DNA of 64,000 nucleotides, taken from Welwitschia mirabilis (lineage: Eukaryota > Gnetophyta > Gnetopsida > Welwitschiales). The notes under the pieces were generated by a model. That model was not told the origin of the DNA, searched no databases, and saw only the letters and a list, made by a program, of their open reading frames with translations. Within the stretch, counting starts at the first letter, position 1. Every line of letters starts with the position of its first letter. Below, piece after piece: positions 1 to 12,465 of the stretch. Location: positions 224,434,251-224,498,250 of the forward strand of contig JBOZIK010000001.1 in assembly GCA_051453625.1 (NCBI GenBank), written 5' to 3'. Made by a program: the position numbers and the translations under genes.

Positions 1-639
1 ATTATGATGTATAAGAAACTTTAGAATAATGAAAGAATTAAAAACCCATATGCCATTTACTATGTAAATAAAAAATTACAAGTTCCACAACTAGATCATA
101 CAATAATTAAAAAACATCTTCTAGTAGTAGTTTTCTCTCTGAATAGTTTAATGATATCCTATAGGCATAGGATCTATTATCTTCATTAATCATTGTGCTC
201 CAAAATACTTTTTACATAAGAAAACCTAAAGATATATTACTGAAATTGATAATCCTCTTATAAGAACTTGATTTTGAAATCAAGAATAACAAAAGAGTAG
301 AGAATTTATTTTTTGATTATTTATCTCTCTTTAGGCCTTACTTCCCATCTCTTTTAGATTTAGTTTCCACAAGTAAGTTATTTTTTAATAAGCATCTTTT
401 GGATTTATAGGGGAAATCTTGGTATGGTGACATGACTAATTATCTTATCACTCATATATAAATTACATGATTATTAGAATAATCAAGATAAAATATAATT
501 TTTGCATGAAGTAAATATTTAATTTTGAGATGATCCTTATCTTTTTAAATATTTCCTTGACCAAATCACTTATAGATGTATTTCACAATTTGAAAGTTTA
601 AATTCTTAAAATTCACATATGAGAGAGTGTGTAAAGGTT

Positions 640-1690
640 ACTTCTTTGCTAATAAAAGTTCTAATAAAATTTTTAAATTTGGACTTTATTAACTAAAATT
701 TTTCAAAGTTGCTTATGAATATTGTTAATCCTATGATAAACCTAAATGCTTAGGTAGAACTTAAAAATACATATATGATGTCACTTTATCCTATTCTTGA
801 TATTAAACCATGTGTTATCTAGGGTATCGATGCTATTATGTGGTTTCCTCCATATTTTAGGTACTGATATATAGTGGGTTATGTAGATTATGTCACTAAC
901 TATTATAGAGCAGTGATATGAAGCTATTCCAACTAGAATAGATGATGATAAAGTTATTATGACATTTGTAAATGAACATATCCTATTCTACTTTAGTCAT
1001 TTTAAACTTATCATTACTAATATAAGAACTTATTTTTGCAATACAATACAACATAATGTAATGATAAATTTGGAATAGCTCATAAAATTATAACCCTTTA
1101 TCATCCATAAACCAATAGTTAAATTGAAGTTACAAATTAAAAGTTAAAAATAATTATATAAAAATAATAAAATCAAATTGAAAATATTGATCTCTCCACC
1201 TCAATGATTCTCTTTAAGTCTAACAGACTACCTGTAAGGAATCTATTAGAATGTTAACCTACTCACATGTATTTGAAAAATCTTGCTTCCCTTCTTTAAA
1301 AAGTACATATAAAGATGTTTGAGGCATAAAATGGCCAAATAAAAATATTATTGAAGATTTGGAATTTAGGAATCCTGGCCTAATAAACTTGAATAAATTA
1401 TAAATAAATCCTATAAGAACTATAAAAATTTAAAAGTAGAGAATGAAATATTACCATGATAAGCACATCCTTATGGAATACTTGGAACTTAATAACCTAG
1501 TTTTGCTTTATGATTTGAGACTTTATAACTTTTCTTAAAAACTTGTATCTAATTAGACCATATTATCTCAAGTTTTAAAAGTGGTTTTTGATGACATTGT
1601 CAAGATTCTAAGCCTTAATAAGAATTGTTAGTTCAGAGTCAATAGCTAAATGCTTAAACATTTTCATAAATCTATCCCTCTAGGCCATCA
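640..1690 (+). pseudogene. Ty3/gypsy integrase remnant (Athila/Tat type)
   Basis: Integrase joins retrotransposon cDNA to the host chromosome. Reading + frames with frameshifts, the remains follow the family order: a degenerate zinc-finger tail, a segment with FPPYFRY and YVDYVTN (family form is close to FPPSF..YIL..VDYV.K), then EAIPTRIDDDKVIMTFVNEH, a LIITNIRTYFCNT stretch that corresponds to the catalytic-core II.D.GTHFCN motif, then PFIIHKP for PYHPQT. After that come the C-terminal pieces FEAIKWPNKNI and an L..L.FRNPGLINLNKL stretch typical of the Athila/Tat integrase tail. The core aspartate of the ISD motif is lost here (ITN). Several in-frame stops and at least three frameshifts make it non-functional. 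Upstream RT would lie left of the window. Confidence 0.75.
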
Positions 1691-2013
1691 ATTTGATCTT
1701 ATCATCTTAAAATAAAGACATAGAAAATTAAAATAAATAAATAGATATAAAATTAGTACCATTTAAGAAATGGGTGTTTAGTAATGTTGAGTTTTAGAAT
1801 TTATTAGCTAAAATCTGTAGTTGTGATAGATACATAAATTACTTAATTTATCATGTAAACAACTACTTATTTTATTAGGGATTAAGTGAATAAACAAACT
1901 CTTAAATAAGCAACTTAGCTATTGTTATGCACATAATATCAAACATTCTATTTAGACTTAGAAGTTATTATGGTATTAGTTAAATCTATAGTGATCCTAA
2001 TAGATATGTGAAT

Positions 2014-2053
2014 GGGGAAGGGGAAGGATGAGGGGGGGAAGAGAGAGAGAAAA
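2014..2053 (+). other. Purine-rich tract
   Basis: A run of about 40 almost pure purines (GGGGAAGGGGAAGGATGAGG and onward into a GAGA repeat) inside the post-pol region. Internal polypurine tracts are known second-strand priming sites in some gypsy elements; it could equally be a simple-sequence patch or the PPT of an unrecognised insertion. No LTR start follows it that I can identify. Confidence 0.35.
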
Positions 2054-3389
2054 TTCTAAAATAAATAGAAAATGATATATTCATAGAAGAAAACATGAAA
2101 TTCTATTTAATAATGACATCCATGGTATGCATTCTTACTATAGGGAAGATACACATTATATATGTAGAAGGAATTAATTTTTATGAGGAGGATACACATT
2201 ACATATGCTAAAAGCCTTTATATTTTTATAATATCATTATGGGGATGATATACATTAACAGGTATTTACTAGACCTTGCTTGTTAAAACTAGGTAATCAA
2301 CACTAGGATGTATAGATTGAACTAGTTTTGGAAAATTTAAATCTTTATAACTATAATTTATCATGAGGAATGGTTGAATGACATATAGAGATACAGATGT
2401 TAACATTCACATGAGTATGACTTGAGATATATATGAAAACCTTCTATTTTAATAGCTCTTTATTCTAGTTTGGCTTAAATCTACTCTATTGAATATATTC
2501 ATAAATTATATATAATAATATATTCATTAATAATGAAGTTGGAATATTTGAATTTGGTATCTGAATAAAATGGTCAAATGATAGTTTGAAAGAATATTTT
2601 TGTTTTTAAGAAACATTTTTTTCATCTTTGTGATGAACCTATAGGATGAAGCAATCAAATACTTTGAATTAAATTAAATCTTATCATAATAATATTTAAG
2701 GTATTACTTAAATAAGTTATTAAAATGAAAATTTATTTTAGTTTATTAAGATAATTAATTCACCACCTTGTTTTTATAACTTTATGTTATAGTAGAATAA
2801 AACCTCTTGCTTAGGAAATAAATGTAATTTGGGGTCATACCTAATTGATAGCATCATGAATAATGCACTTTAATGATTTAGATTAAATACATGAAACTAT
2901 CCATGAGTTATCATTAACTATTATGTTTATTCTTATAATTATATAAGTAATTATAATTTGATAAATTATATGAGCTAAATCATAGGTAAAAATGTAAAAA
3001 ACAAAAATTTTACCTCATTGTTTACTCAATTTTCCAAGTTTAAACTTTCCTTTTGTAATCCCAATTCTTAATAGAAGATTATGTCTTATCGAAAGAATCA
3101 CTTCAACAAATACAAGTGAAACTTTTAGACTTAAACCATTTCCTTAGAAATATTAATCATTCATTATAAATTTGATTAAGATTTAATATTTACGATTTTA
3201 TTTATAAAAATTAATCCCAAACCCTCATTATGTGTTAAAGCAGTTATACACTTTTTCAAACCCTCATTGTATATCAAAGTTATTTGTTCCATAATTACTC
3301 AAACACTTATTATGTTAACTTTATTTATTTTACAATTAGCTCATTACCATATTAAACTTATTAGACTTGTTAAGTTATGATTAATTAAT

Positions 3390-4853
3390 TTAAGTGGTAT
3401 CACAATCAAATCCACTATCATTATTTTACATTTCTCACATAGTATTCTTAGCTGAAGACACCATGTCAAGAAAATTTGGAGACTTCATTGTAAAGGGGAT
3501 GTTCATATAGTTTCTATGGTAGTATGTCACTATAAATGTAGCAAAGATGGAATGAAGAGAATTGAGCTACCTTTCACAAGAAAGTGAAAATAACTACTTC
3601 CTACAAGAATTGAAAATTTTCTCTACTAACATGTTTTTACTACATGAAGATGAAGAGGAGGAAGATTCAAATGAAAAGGAGGTAGATCCATGCCTTCTCT
3701 TTAATAAAATTAGAGGTACTAATATAAATACTACTCATACTCTTATTTATGAAGCTTGAGATATTTCAAATATATAGTTTCATTTCTTTACCTTATAAAA
3801 ATATTTAAAATTATCATGTGAGGATTTGATGTATAACATGCCCCAAGTAGGTAAGATTTACTTCCTTGTAAGTATTTATTTAAAAAGAAACTAGCCTTGT
3901 TTAGGATTTAACATTAATAATGTAAATGCTTCATCTCATATCTTGGATGTCTACTGTTATTTAATAGTTATAATTTATATTATCTAATATTAGAAGATAT
4001 TTAATATATGTAAGTTCATCTTTTATGTACTTAAAGAGGTAAGGAAAAATACCAAAATCATTTCCATCCCNNNNNNNNNNNNNNNNNNNNNNNNNNNNNN
4101 NNNNNNNNNNNNNNNNNNNNNNNNNNNNNNNNNNNNNNNNNNNNNNNNNNNNNNNNNNNNNNNNNNNNNNTTAAGTGGTATCACAATCAAATCCACTACT
4201 ATTATTTTACATTTCTCAGATAGTATTCTTAGCTAAAGACACCATGTCAAGAAAATTTGGAGACTTCATTATAAAGGGGATGTTCATATAGTTTCTATGG
4301 TAGTATGTCACTGTACATGTAGCAAAGATGAAATGAAGAGAATTGAGCTACCTTTCACAAGAAAGTAAAAATAACTACTTCCTATGATAATTGAAAAAAG
4401 TTCGCTACTAACATGTTTTTAGTACATGAAGATGAATAGGAGGAAGATTCAAATGAAAAAGAGGTAGATCCATGCCTTCTCTTTAATAAAATTAGAGGTA
4501 ATAATATAAATACTACTCATACTCTTATTTATGAAGCTTGAGATATTTTAAATATATAGTTTTATTTCTTTACCTTAGAAAAATATTTAAAATTATCATG
4601 TGAGGATTTGATGTATAACATGCCCCAAGTAAGTAAGATTCACTTCCTTGTAAGTATTTATTTAAAAAGAAACTAGCCTTTTTAAGGATTTATCATTAAT
4701 AATGTAAATGCTTCATCTCATATCTTGGATGTCTACTATTATTTAATAGCTATAATTTATATTATTTAATATTAGAAGACATTTAATATATGTAAGTTCA
4801 TCTTTTATGTACTTAAAGAGGTAAGGAAAAATACCAAAATCATTTCCATCCCC
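3390..4853. other. Contig-overlap duplication around 100-N gap
   Basis: Bases 3390-4070 recur at 4171-4853 with a few percent mismatch, separated by exactly 100 N. The second copy continues smoothly into new sequence. This is the signature of two overlapping contigs (probably alleles) placed side by side, so the 680-bp block should be counted once. Confidence 0.85.
3562..3759 (+). CDS. Small acidic ORF in post-pol region, unknown
   Basis: A 65-codon open frame with a Glu/Asp-rich centre (HEDEEEEDSNEKEVD) followed by PCLLFNKIRGTNI. I do not recognise the family. It lies in element C-left between integrase and the 3' LTR, so it is either a remnant of an accessory or env-like ORF or chance. In the homologous contig copy after the gap (4342-4545) the same frame is interrupted by a stop (GAG to TAG in the acidic run), so the reading frame is not preserved even between alleles. 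I regard it as a decayed fragment and not a working gene. No promoter or start context can be defended. Confidence 0.2.
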   Translation: MSYLSQESENNYFLQELKIFSTNMFLLHEDEEEEDSNEKEVDPCLLFNKIRGTNINTTHTLIYEA

Positions 4854-5892
4854 TAGCATTAAGTGATCTTCTTTAGTTTGTTAATGATAATGGATCTCTT
4901 CATTTCAAGAGATGGAAGGAAAATTCATAGATTTCATTTTTTAAAGGTACATTACAAGAGTGAAGAGGCATAACTATTTAGATTAGATTCTAAGAGAACA
5001 AGTAAGATAATTATATTCAATCACTGAAGAAGAAGAAGAAGAAGAAAATAAGTAAGGGTTACCATCACCTCCACCACAACAAAGATCAAAGACTCTAACT
5101 TATATTTTCTTCTAAAAGAAAAGATATTTTATTGAAATAGAACTTGGGTAAAAAGGATTTATGTCTGAGGAGGAATCATAAGAAGGTAATTGATAGATTT
5201 GATGATTTTTAAAAAGCCTCACCTATAAGAAAAGAAACAAGTCTTCTTTTATTTGATGTGTATTTTATTGTATTTTCTCTCTTTTCTATCTATGTTATTA
5301 TTTTTCCTTATACATGCACAACTTTTAATGTTAATTAATATAAATATTTATGTTATTTTCTTTGCTACACAACTTTGTATCTATATTCTATGTCTAACTT
5401 AATTTAAACATTAAAAACAATGTCCAGATTNNNNNNNNNNNNNNNNNNNNNNNNNNNNNNNNNNNNNNNNNNNNNNNNNNNNNNNNNNNNNNNNNNNNNN
5501 NNNNNNNNNNNNNNNNNNNNNNNNNNNNNNCTTTGTATCTATATTCTATGTCTAACTAAATTTAAACATTAAAAACAATGTCCAGATTAAGTGGGATGAA
5601 AATTAACGTAATATTTATAAAATTAAAAATCCATTGATTTGTGAGGAAAATCACATGTTGTATAGAAATTTTTAAAAATTGAAAAACTTTCAAATGGAAT
5701 GGAACTTTTAAGATCAAACTTTTGCTTTAAGGTTACAAGTTCATGATTCACCTTAAAGCTTCTAATATATGAACTGTATGTGATTATTGATCAAGTTTTT
5801 TAAGCTCATTAGTTCATATAATTTTAACTAGGAAATGGTACTTGAAAATTTTTAAATCATTAAATAGCTTTTGTTATGACACATCATTTAAA

Positions 5893-5928
5893 ATTTACTA
5901 AAGGACTAGTAAATAGTTGGTTAAGGGA
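5893..5928 (+). other. Polypurine-tract region preceding the C-left 3' LTR
   Basis: The block ACTAAAGGACTAGTAAATAG followed by TTGGTTAAGGGA sits immediately before LTR start TGTCTTTAAA. The same layout occurs at three other LTR starts: 14190-14217 (+), 33560-33602 (- strand) and 60202-60235 (- strand). Conservation between otherwise different elements supports its role as the plus-strand primer region. Confidence 0.6.
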
Positions 5929-6314
5929 TGTCTTTAAACCTAAAATGTTTACATATTTAGACTCTAAAATTTAGTAAATTAATATGTTTTCAAGGCTATA
6001 ATAACATATTTATAATTTAGTTGTTAAACATGGTTTATTGTTTAATTTTCAAAATTATTATTAATAAGTAATTTCCATATTTTATTTAAAGTGCATTCTG
6101 AGTTACTGAAACTTCATCAGAGTTAATCTAGTAAAAGGGACTAGTGCTAATATCAAATCTACTAGCATTGCTAACATTCTAAAGCCAAATGCATCTCATG
6201 AAGGATAGAAGGATAAATAGATAATATAAATTTAATACATTAACCTTGAATCCTAGTACTAAACCAAGCTAGAAAATTAAGGCCTACGTACTCATGATCT
6301 ATTTCAAAGATGAT
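5929..6314 (+). repeat. C-left 3' LTR, first segment
   Basis: Starts TGTCTTTAAACC after the PPT and aligns along its length to the reverse complement of 60201 down to about 59800. It stops at 6314, where element D begins, and resumes at 16260. The final five bases ATGAT are the target site of D. Confidence 0.8.
6310..6314. repeat. Target site duplication ATGAT, left copy (element D)
   Basis: ATGAT immediately precedes the LTR start TGTTTACAT and recurs exactly at 16255-16259 after the 3' LTR end AACA. A 5-bp duplication is normal for gypsy elements. Confidence 0.85.
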
Positions 6315-7979
6315 TGTTTACATATAAAAATTACATTATAATAACTCTAATTCATTAATATAGCTATGAGAAAAACATTAAAACACATGGTTTTATTAAA
6401 TATTAATATTTTCTTCTCTTTTTATTACTTTTGCATCAAATTATGGACTTCCCTTAACATTAACACATCTATTATTAGTTTCTTAATAAACTGCAAANNN
6501 NNNNNNNNNNNNNNNNNNNNNNNNNNNNNNNNNNNNNNNNNNNNNNNNNNNNNNNNNNNNNNNNNNNNNNNNNNNNNNNNNNNNNNNNNNNNNNNNNNNN
6601 NNNNNNNNNNNNNNNNNNNNNNNNNNNNNNNNNNNNNNNNNNNNNNNNNNNNNNNNNNNNNNNNNNNNNNNNNNNNNNNNNNNNNNNNNNNNNNNNNNNN
6701 NNNNNNNNNNNNNNNNNNNNNNNNNNNNNNNNNNNNNNNNNNNNNNNNNNNNNNNNNNNNNNNNNNNNNNNNNNNNNNNNTAGAGGATATATCATTACCA
6801 TGCTAACAGAAGAAGATAAAGTATCTTTCCTTGTGGATACATGTCAAATGTTTGTAACTTTCTTCTTAAGTAATTGTCCTTAAGTAACTTGCCTTATGTA
6901 ACCACCCTCCTAATGCATCATGACAACATCTAACAAAAGTATGACTTAGAATCCAAGCCTATCCTCATTTATAAAAGGTCCCTAAGTATTCATTATAAAC
7001 ATTTTTTTNNNNNNNNNNNNNNNNNNNNNNNNNNNNNNNNNNNNNNNNNNNNNNNNNNNNNNNNNNNNNNNNNNNNNNNNNNNNNNNNNNNNNNNNNNNN
7101 NNNCTTTCTCCTTCACCCTTCTTCAATGATGTAATGTATATATATTTAATTTTTAATATAAGAATGCATTTGAACCATTTCATTATTATTGCATATTTCA
7201 TTTTAAATTAGCAATATTTAAGTAGAATCAAGTTTTTAGTATGTTTCATTCTTTCATTGTTATATGCATACAAATAGGTATTATCAATCTTTAGGTTAAG
7301 CAAATCATGTAAGTTATTTGAGATTACTTTTGTGATTTTGTAGTTCCTATTATTTAATATNNNNNNNNNNNNNNNNNNNNNNNNNNNNNNNNNNNNNNNN
7401 NNNNNNNNNNNNNNNNNNNNNNNNNNNNNNNNNNNNNNNNNNNNNNNNNNNNNNNNNNNNTATATGCATATAAATAGGTATTATCAATCTTTAGGTGAAG
7501 CAAACCATGTGAGTTATTTGAGATTACTTTTATGATTTTGTAGTTCCTATTATTTAATATATCTTATGCACTTTAGCTTATACTTTTTATGCTTATAAAG
7601 GACTATGAAGTATTAGGAGGACTAGATAACTCATCAACACTCATATGGTAGATGAGATTATGTCTTCATGCCAAGCCTTAATGACTTAATAATTTAGTTT
7701 GTGTTACATGATATAGAGATCATTGGAGAAAAGGTGAAGAGAAGGATGAATTAATTAGATCCTTAAAGCATTTTGATTCCCTTACATTATTTACCAAAGA
7801 TCATCTTCTTCTTAACTTTCTAATTTTTAGTTTATTTAAATTTCATTATAAGATAGAATAATCTTGTGTTTTTTGTAAAAGTTACCACATATATCCCCAT
7901 GAAAGAATGATTGTAAGTATAAACTCAGATAAATCTGACCATTACAAAGCTGCAATCAAATTTTACTGCTGTTAATAAG
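6315..7979 (+). repeat. 5' LTR of element D
   Basis: Aligns with 14783-16254 from start to end. The gaps of 283 N (6498-6780) and 95 N (7009-7103) match the lengths of the corresponding 3' LTR stretches (about 270 and 95), so they are sized gaps. The 100-N gap at 7361-7460 is flanked by a 100-bp repeat (7261-7360 and 7461-7560). After collapsing it the LTR is about 1465 bp against 1472 for its partner. The start is taken at the TG after the ATGAT duplication. Confidence 0.8.
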
Positions 7980-7986
7980 GATATAT

Positions 7987-8004
7987 TAGCATGATTACTT
8001 TTTT
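7987..8004 (+). other. Primer binding site of element D (decayed tRNA-Asp type)
   Basis: Seven bases after the LTR end is TAGCATGATTACTTT. Compared with the plant gypsy Asp-tRNA site TGGCGCCGTTGCC, almost all mismatches are C-to-T or G-to-A transitions, and the 7-base spacing equals that in element B. The identification depends on this spacing and mutational pattern, not on identity. Confidence 0.5.
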
Positions 8005-9830
8005 AAGACTACATGATTTTATTCTTGCAATTTTTTATATAGTTTTATTTCTCTAGTGGTGGGTATTAATCCATTTCCAGTGATATCCAAACTGGTCCTT
8101 TTCTCTTTTCTTTTTATGTTTTCTTTTCCTTCAAGTTGTAGGTACTAGTATATTTCTAGTAAAACCTAAATTGATCTAAATTGTTAAGTTTAGTTATCTA
8201 TTCTAATAGTTGAAACTTCATTTTTGCATCTGATATTTCATGTTGTAGGTCTAACAAATTTCCTATAAATGCAACCAAAAATAAGATAATAAATTAGAAA
8301 AATTAAACTCTAACAATTTATTTTGTTTTTTATTTTTTTTCCAAATTTTTTCTATAATTTTTTCTATAAATTCTATTAAAAAAAATTTAAAAAATTAAAA
8401 ACATTTTAGGGCTATTTTATCTAAGGTNNNNNNNNNNNNNNNNNNNNNNNNNNNNNNNNNNNNNNNNNNNNNNNNNNNNNNNNNNNNNNNNNNNNNNNNN
8501 NNNNNNNNNNNNNNNNNNNNNNNNNNNTTTTTATGTTTTCTTTTCCTTCAAGTTATAGGTACTAGTCTATTTCTAGTAAAACCTAAACTGGTCTAAATTG
8601 TTAAGTTTAGTTTTCTATTCTAATAGTTGAAACTTCATTTTTTTGTCTGATATTTCATGTTGTAGGTCTAACAAATTTCCTATAAATGCAACCAAAAACA
8701 AGATAATGAATTAGAAAAATTGAACTCTAACAATTTGTTTTTTTCTATTAGTTTTTACAATTTTTTCTATAAATTCTATTAAAATTTTCAAAAAATAAAA
8801 AATTTTAGGGCTATTTTATCTAAGAAAAATTTAATAACATATAGTGTTTTGGATATATTTGTAAAAATTTCTCAGACTCTACAACTTGAAACCTATTATG
8901 TAGACAAAATGAACTATCTTTATTTTTTCCAAACATTTCCATTTAAAACCACCAATACTATCGTCTATCCTAATTAACACTATTGGCTTTTCTCCTTTAA
9001 ATTTTATGAAACTTTCATAGAAACCTTTTGCAACCTCTTTGAAGATTTTTAACTTATAGTTTTTATCTAAAACTAAAAGTAGTTAGGAAAATGTGGATCT
9101 TTTAGTTAAAATTGTAAGCTATTCCCAAAAACTTAGNNNNNNNNNNNNNNNNNNNNNNNNNNNNNNNNNNNNNNNNNNNNNNNNNNNNNNNNNNNNNNNN
9201 NNNNNNNNNNNNNNNNNNNNNNNNNNNNNNNNNNNNAAAACATTTTAGGGCTATTTTATCTAAGGTAAATTTAATAACATATAGTGTTTTGGATCTATTT
9301 TTAAACATTTCTCAGACTATACAAATTGAAACCTATTATGTAGATAAAATGAACCATCTCTATTTTTTCCAAAATTTCCATTTAAAACCACCAATACTAT
9401 CGCCTATCCTAATTAATACTATTGGCTTTTCTCCTTTAAATTTTATGAAACTTTGACAAAAACCTTTTTCAACCTCTTTAAAGATTTTTGACTTATAGTC
9501 TTTATCTAAAACTAAAAGTAGTTAGGAAAATGTGAACCTTTTACTTAAAATTGTAAGTGGTTCTCTAAAACTTAGAAATGAGTGGGATACTAAGTCCATT
9601 TGAAACACCTTCTAACCTAAAACCTATCTACTCTTATAGTTTTAAGAATTATGAATAATGTAAATGAATCATGGGAGATATCATTAGATTAAAACAAACT
9701 CTAGGGGATTATCTTTAGAGTAACTCAATCAACTACAATCTCTAGGTCCTTTTGATAAAAGATAGACCTTTGAAGAGTATTTTCAACTCCATTCATACAT
9801 AGATAAACTCTTTTGTAATTTTAAAAATCT
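8005..9830 (+). other. Leader region of element D with two contig overlaps
   Basis: Non-coding sequence between the PBS and the gag-like region. The segment starting at 8112 is present again from 8528, and the segment from about 8797 again from 9237, each across a 100-N gap, so the true length is about 0.9 kb. No open frame or RNA gene is visible. Confidence 0.6.
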
Positions 9831-9850
9831 TTACATCCAGCATTAGAAGC

Positions 9851-10315
9851 TTGATTCCTTGCCTTTCTTCATTTATCACAATCCTTACCCTATACCCTTA
9901 TTTTCACATTCATCATCCTTTGGTCCTTATCATTTATCATCCTTATTGTATTCTTTATTCTTTAATTCTTATCCTTCATATTCATACATCTAATAATTCA
10001 CCTCACTTTCCTTTGAAGATATTTTTCAAAATTTTTATAGGATGTTGTTAAATCTTCTTTCAACACACTTGAATTCCAATCTCATTCTTTGGAAGAAACT
10101 AATAATAAAACTAGGAAAATCATTTATAAAATCCTTCAATAAATATCCCAAACTAATGATCAAAACCTTAGGCCTCTTAACCAATAACAAGAAGAAGAAA
10201 ATCTTTTCACATTTTGTCAAACTATCAGCCTAGAAGACTTTGAAGAAATTAGTGAGATTAGAACTAATGATACTCAAATGATATGCCTAGGAATGAGGAA
10301 GAAACTCTTAAACTA
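9851..10315 (+). pseudogene. Gag-like region of element D
   Basis: One + frame reads YHNPYPIPLFSHSSSFGPYH and onward, a Tyr/Pro/Ser-rich low-complexity segment. Another frame, from 10048, reads SSFNTLEFQSHSLEETNN, then LRPLNQ, then ENLFTFCQTISLEDFEE, broken by three TAA codons that sit where CAA would be expected. Element B has a comparable Tyr/Pro/Ser-rich segment on the - strand at about 37370-37550 (NPYPSFYHKYCSFSLL). Position after the leader and composition suggest the end of a gag-type structural protein, but no zinc knuckle or major homology region is visible, so the call is tentative. Confidence 0.4.
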
Positions 10316-10451
10316 ATCCATGATGAAACCTATAAGGGGATCTAAGATAATCTTAAATGCCTTAGAGAGTGAACAATGATGTGCATATAGATTATACTTC
10401 AAAGTAAGATTACATACATCTAATGATAATCAATCCATAATGAGTGAGTAA

Positions 10452-10847
10452 ATGTTTGAGGGAGATTATAAATTAGAAAGATACTCAACAGAGGATGAAC
10501 TAATAGGCAACATTAATGAAATACACAACATTAAAAATGAACTTATATTTGAACCACAACATTTATCTCTTGTGAAACCTCATGAGAAAGAACCCTTTAG
10601 CAACTTTATTGAAGATGAGAACATTAACCAAGAGTCATTACATGATTCATTCTATGAAGATCCTTTTCCTTTTTCTCAACAAGCTCTTGAGCCTATTATG
10701 TTATTGTTATCTTTATCTTTTGAGCAAGACTTAAATATTAATGAGGAAGACAAACCATATTTGCCTTTGAAACCATCTTCTAATACTTTTTTCAATGATT
10801 ATTTTCCTTCTCTCATGGTTTTTAATTCATCTTTATCTTCATCCTAG
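10452..10847 (+). CDS. 131-codon retroelement-associated ORF, unknown (element D)
   Basis: Open frame from ATG to TAG, acidic (DELIGNINEI, FEPQHL, EKEPFSNFIEDENI), with a Ser/Leu-rich end. I do not recognise a domain. It has two relatives in the window: the contig-overlap copy at 12070-12465, and a - strand ORF in element B (36688-36978) that shares the pattern HDS.Y..P.P..Q followed by a serine cluster and C/F-E-x-D. So it belongs to a protein or gag-tail region shared by these pol-less elements. The two overlap copies differ at about 18 bases, of which about 13 change the amino acid, so selection no longer maintains it. An ATG four codons into a GAGTGAGTAA context gives no support for a real start. 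Confidence 0.45.
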   Translation: MFEGDYKLERYSTEDELIGNINEIHNIKNELIFEPQHLSLVKPHEKEPFSNFIEDENINQESLHDSFYEDPFPFSQQALEPIMLLLSLSFEQDLNINEEDKPYLPLKPSSNTFFNDYFPSLMVFNSSLSSS

Positions 10848-12069
10848 AACTATGTATTGCATGAATTATTAAGTAAACATAAAGTAGCTAGGGGATCAAC
10901 AATTTTTTATTTTGAATGTATTAATTTTATTCTAGTATTGATGTTCTTCTATATTTTGTGGATTCATGCATAAATTTCTATAAAGATTCTCTCTATCACT
11001 AAATGATTTATGTAATATTGATTCATCATCTAAATTTTGCATTCATCATTACAAGCCTTCATGAGTGTAATACCTTGAGAAATACCTTGAAAAATTTTTA
11101 ACCTCATTCTATGATTTTAAATTAGGCTTTACTTTTAGAGTAGATATTTCTTTTAGAATAAATTTTAGTTTGAAAAATAAATTTTGCCAAAAAAGAATTT
11201 CTTGATGCCCTTTTATGCCTTAAACTTTCAAGCGCTTCCACCTATATAATTACCACATTAAACATTTTCAAGTAGGAAATTTCAAATTTCATTCTCATCA
11301 TTGAATAAACCATCATCACTAAAACACAATTTTCCATCTCTTTAACTTTGGTTTTACCTCTTTAAATTCATTAATCATCCTTCTTTTTCATCTATCCACA
11401 ACTTCTTAAGATTAGATGATCTTGGTTGATGATCTTTAAATGGAATAAAATATTAATAAGTGATCACATTATTATTATAAATAAGGTAGAATTAAATTTT
11501 ACTTGTACTTTTCAAGAAAATGTTTTTATTTATTTTTTATTTAAATTACTAAGGTTAGTTTTACTTAAGGTATTTTAATTAGAAAACATGGTTTAATTAA
11601 GGTGGAATCTAATTTTATGATAAGTTAATTGTATTCAAAGCATTTTATAAGGACAAGAATTATCTTGATTAGGCTAATGAGCTAATGAACTCTTTATGTG
11701 CCTAAAAATTATTGAATATTAAAAGAATCATTTAATAAAAATGAAATATCTCCTCTTTAAAATACACATTATTTATTAATCAATTAAAATTGGGTTTAGT
11801 AAACTGCATTGATGCTATGGATGCTCATAGGTAATTCAGCTCTAACAATTGAATTTNNNNNNNNNNNNNNNNNNNNNNNNNNNNNNNNNNNNNNNNNNNN
11901 NNNNNNNNNNNNNNNNNNNNNNNNNNNNNNNNNNNNNNNNNNNNNNNNNNNNNNNNGATCTAAGATAACCTTTAATGCCTTAGTAAGTAATCAATTAGGT
12001 GCATCTAGATTATACTTAAAATTAATATTACATACATCTAATGATAACCAATCCATAATGAGTAAGTAA

Positions 12070-12465
12070 ATGTTTGAGGGAGATTATAAATTAGAAAGAT
12101 ATTCAACAGAGGATGAACTAATAGGCAACATTAATAAAATATACAACATTAAAAATGAACTTATCTTTGAACCACAACATTTATCTCCTATGAAACCTCA
12201 TGAGAAAGAACCCTTTACCAACTTTATTGAAGATGAGATCATTAACCAAGAGTCATTACGTGATTCATTCTATGAAGATCCTTTTCCTTTTTCTCAACAA
12301 GCTCTTAAGCCTATTATGTTATTATCATCTTTATCTTCTGAGCAAGACTTAAATCTTAATGAGGAAGATAAACCATCTTTGCCTGTAAAACCATCTTCTA
12401 ATACTTTTTTCAATGATTATTTTCCTTCTCTTATGGTTTTTAATTCATCTTTATCTTCACCCTAG
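12070..12465 (+). CDS. Second assembly copy of the 131-codon ORF (element D)
   Basis: Same length and frame as 10452-10847, reading MFEGDYKLERYSTEDELIGN at its start. It lies in the block 11957-13473, which repeats 10339-11856 across a 100-N gap and is most simply the other allele of the same locus. Differences from the first copy include NEIHN to NKIYN, LSLVKP to LSPMKP and HDSF to RDSF. Treat it as one gene remnant seen twice. Confidence 0.45.
   Translation: MFEGDYKLERYSTEDELIGNINKIYNIKNELIFEPQHLSPMKPHEKEPFTNFIEDEIINQESLRDSFYEDPFPFSQQALKPIMLLSSLSSEQDLNLNEEDKPSLPVKPSSNTFFNDYFPSLMVFNSSLSSP

Larger units (their letters stand above)
1691..5890 (+). other. Post-pol region of element C-left
   Basis: This stretch between integrase and the PPT contains no long open frame except the small ORF at 3562-3759. 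In Athila/Tat elements this interval often holds an env-like or accessory ORF, and the position here matches, but I see no signal peptide or transmembrane pattern that would support env. A 40-base purine tract lies at 2014-2053. Two 100-N contig joins fall here (4071-4170 and 5431-5530), each flanked by repeated sequence. The last about 400 bases (5530-5928) have a clear homologue, reverse-complemented, at 60202-60620, so this part is genuinely element sequence. Confidence 0.5.

Noticed and set aside
6366-6806. Long open frames spanning N runs (also 26835-27549, 34783-35223, 47903-48282, 51960-52850, 61410-62069)
   Set aside because: The open length comes from translating N; the flanking real codons are few and carry no motif.
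10452-12465. Tandem gene duplication of the 131-codon ORF
   Set aside because: The copies are on either side of a 100-N join inside a 1.5-kb overlap, and LTR-length checks show such duplications are assembly artefacts.
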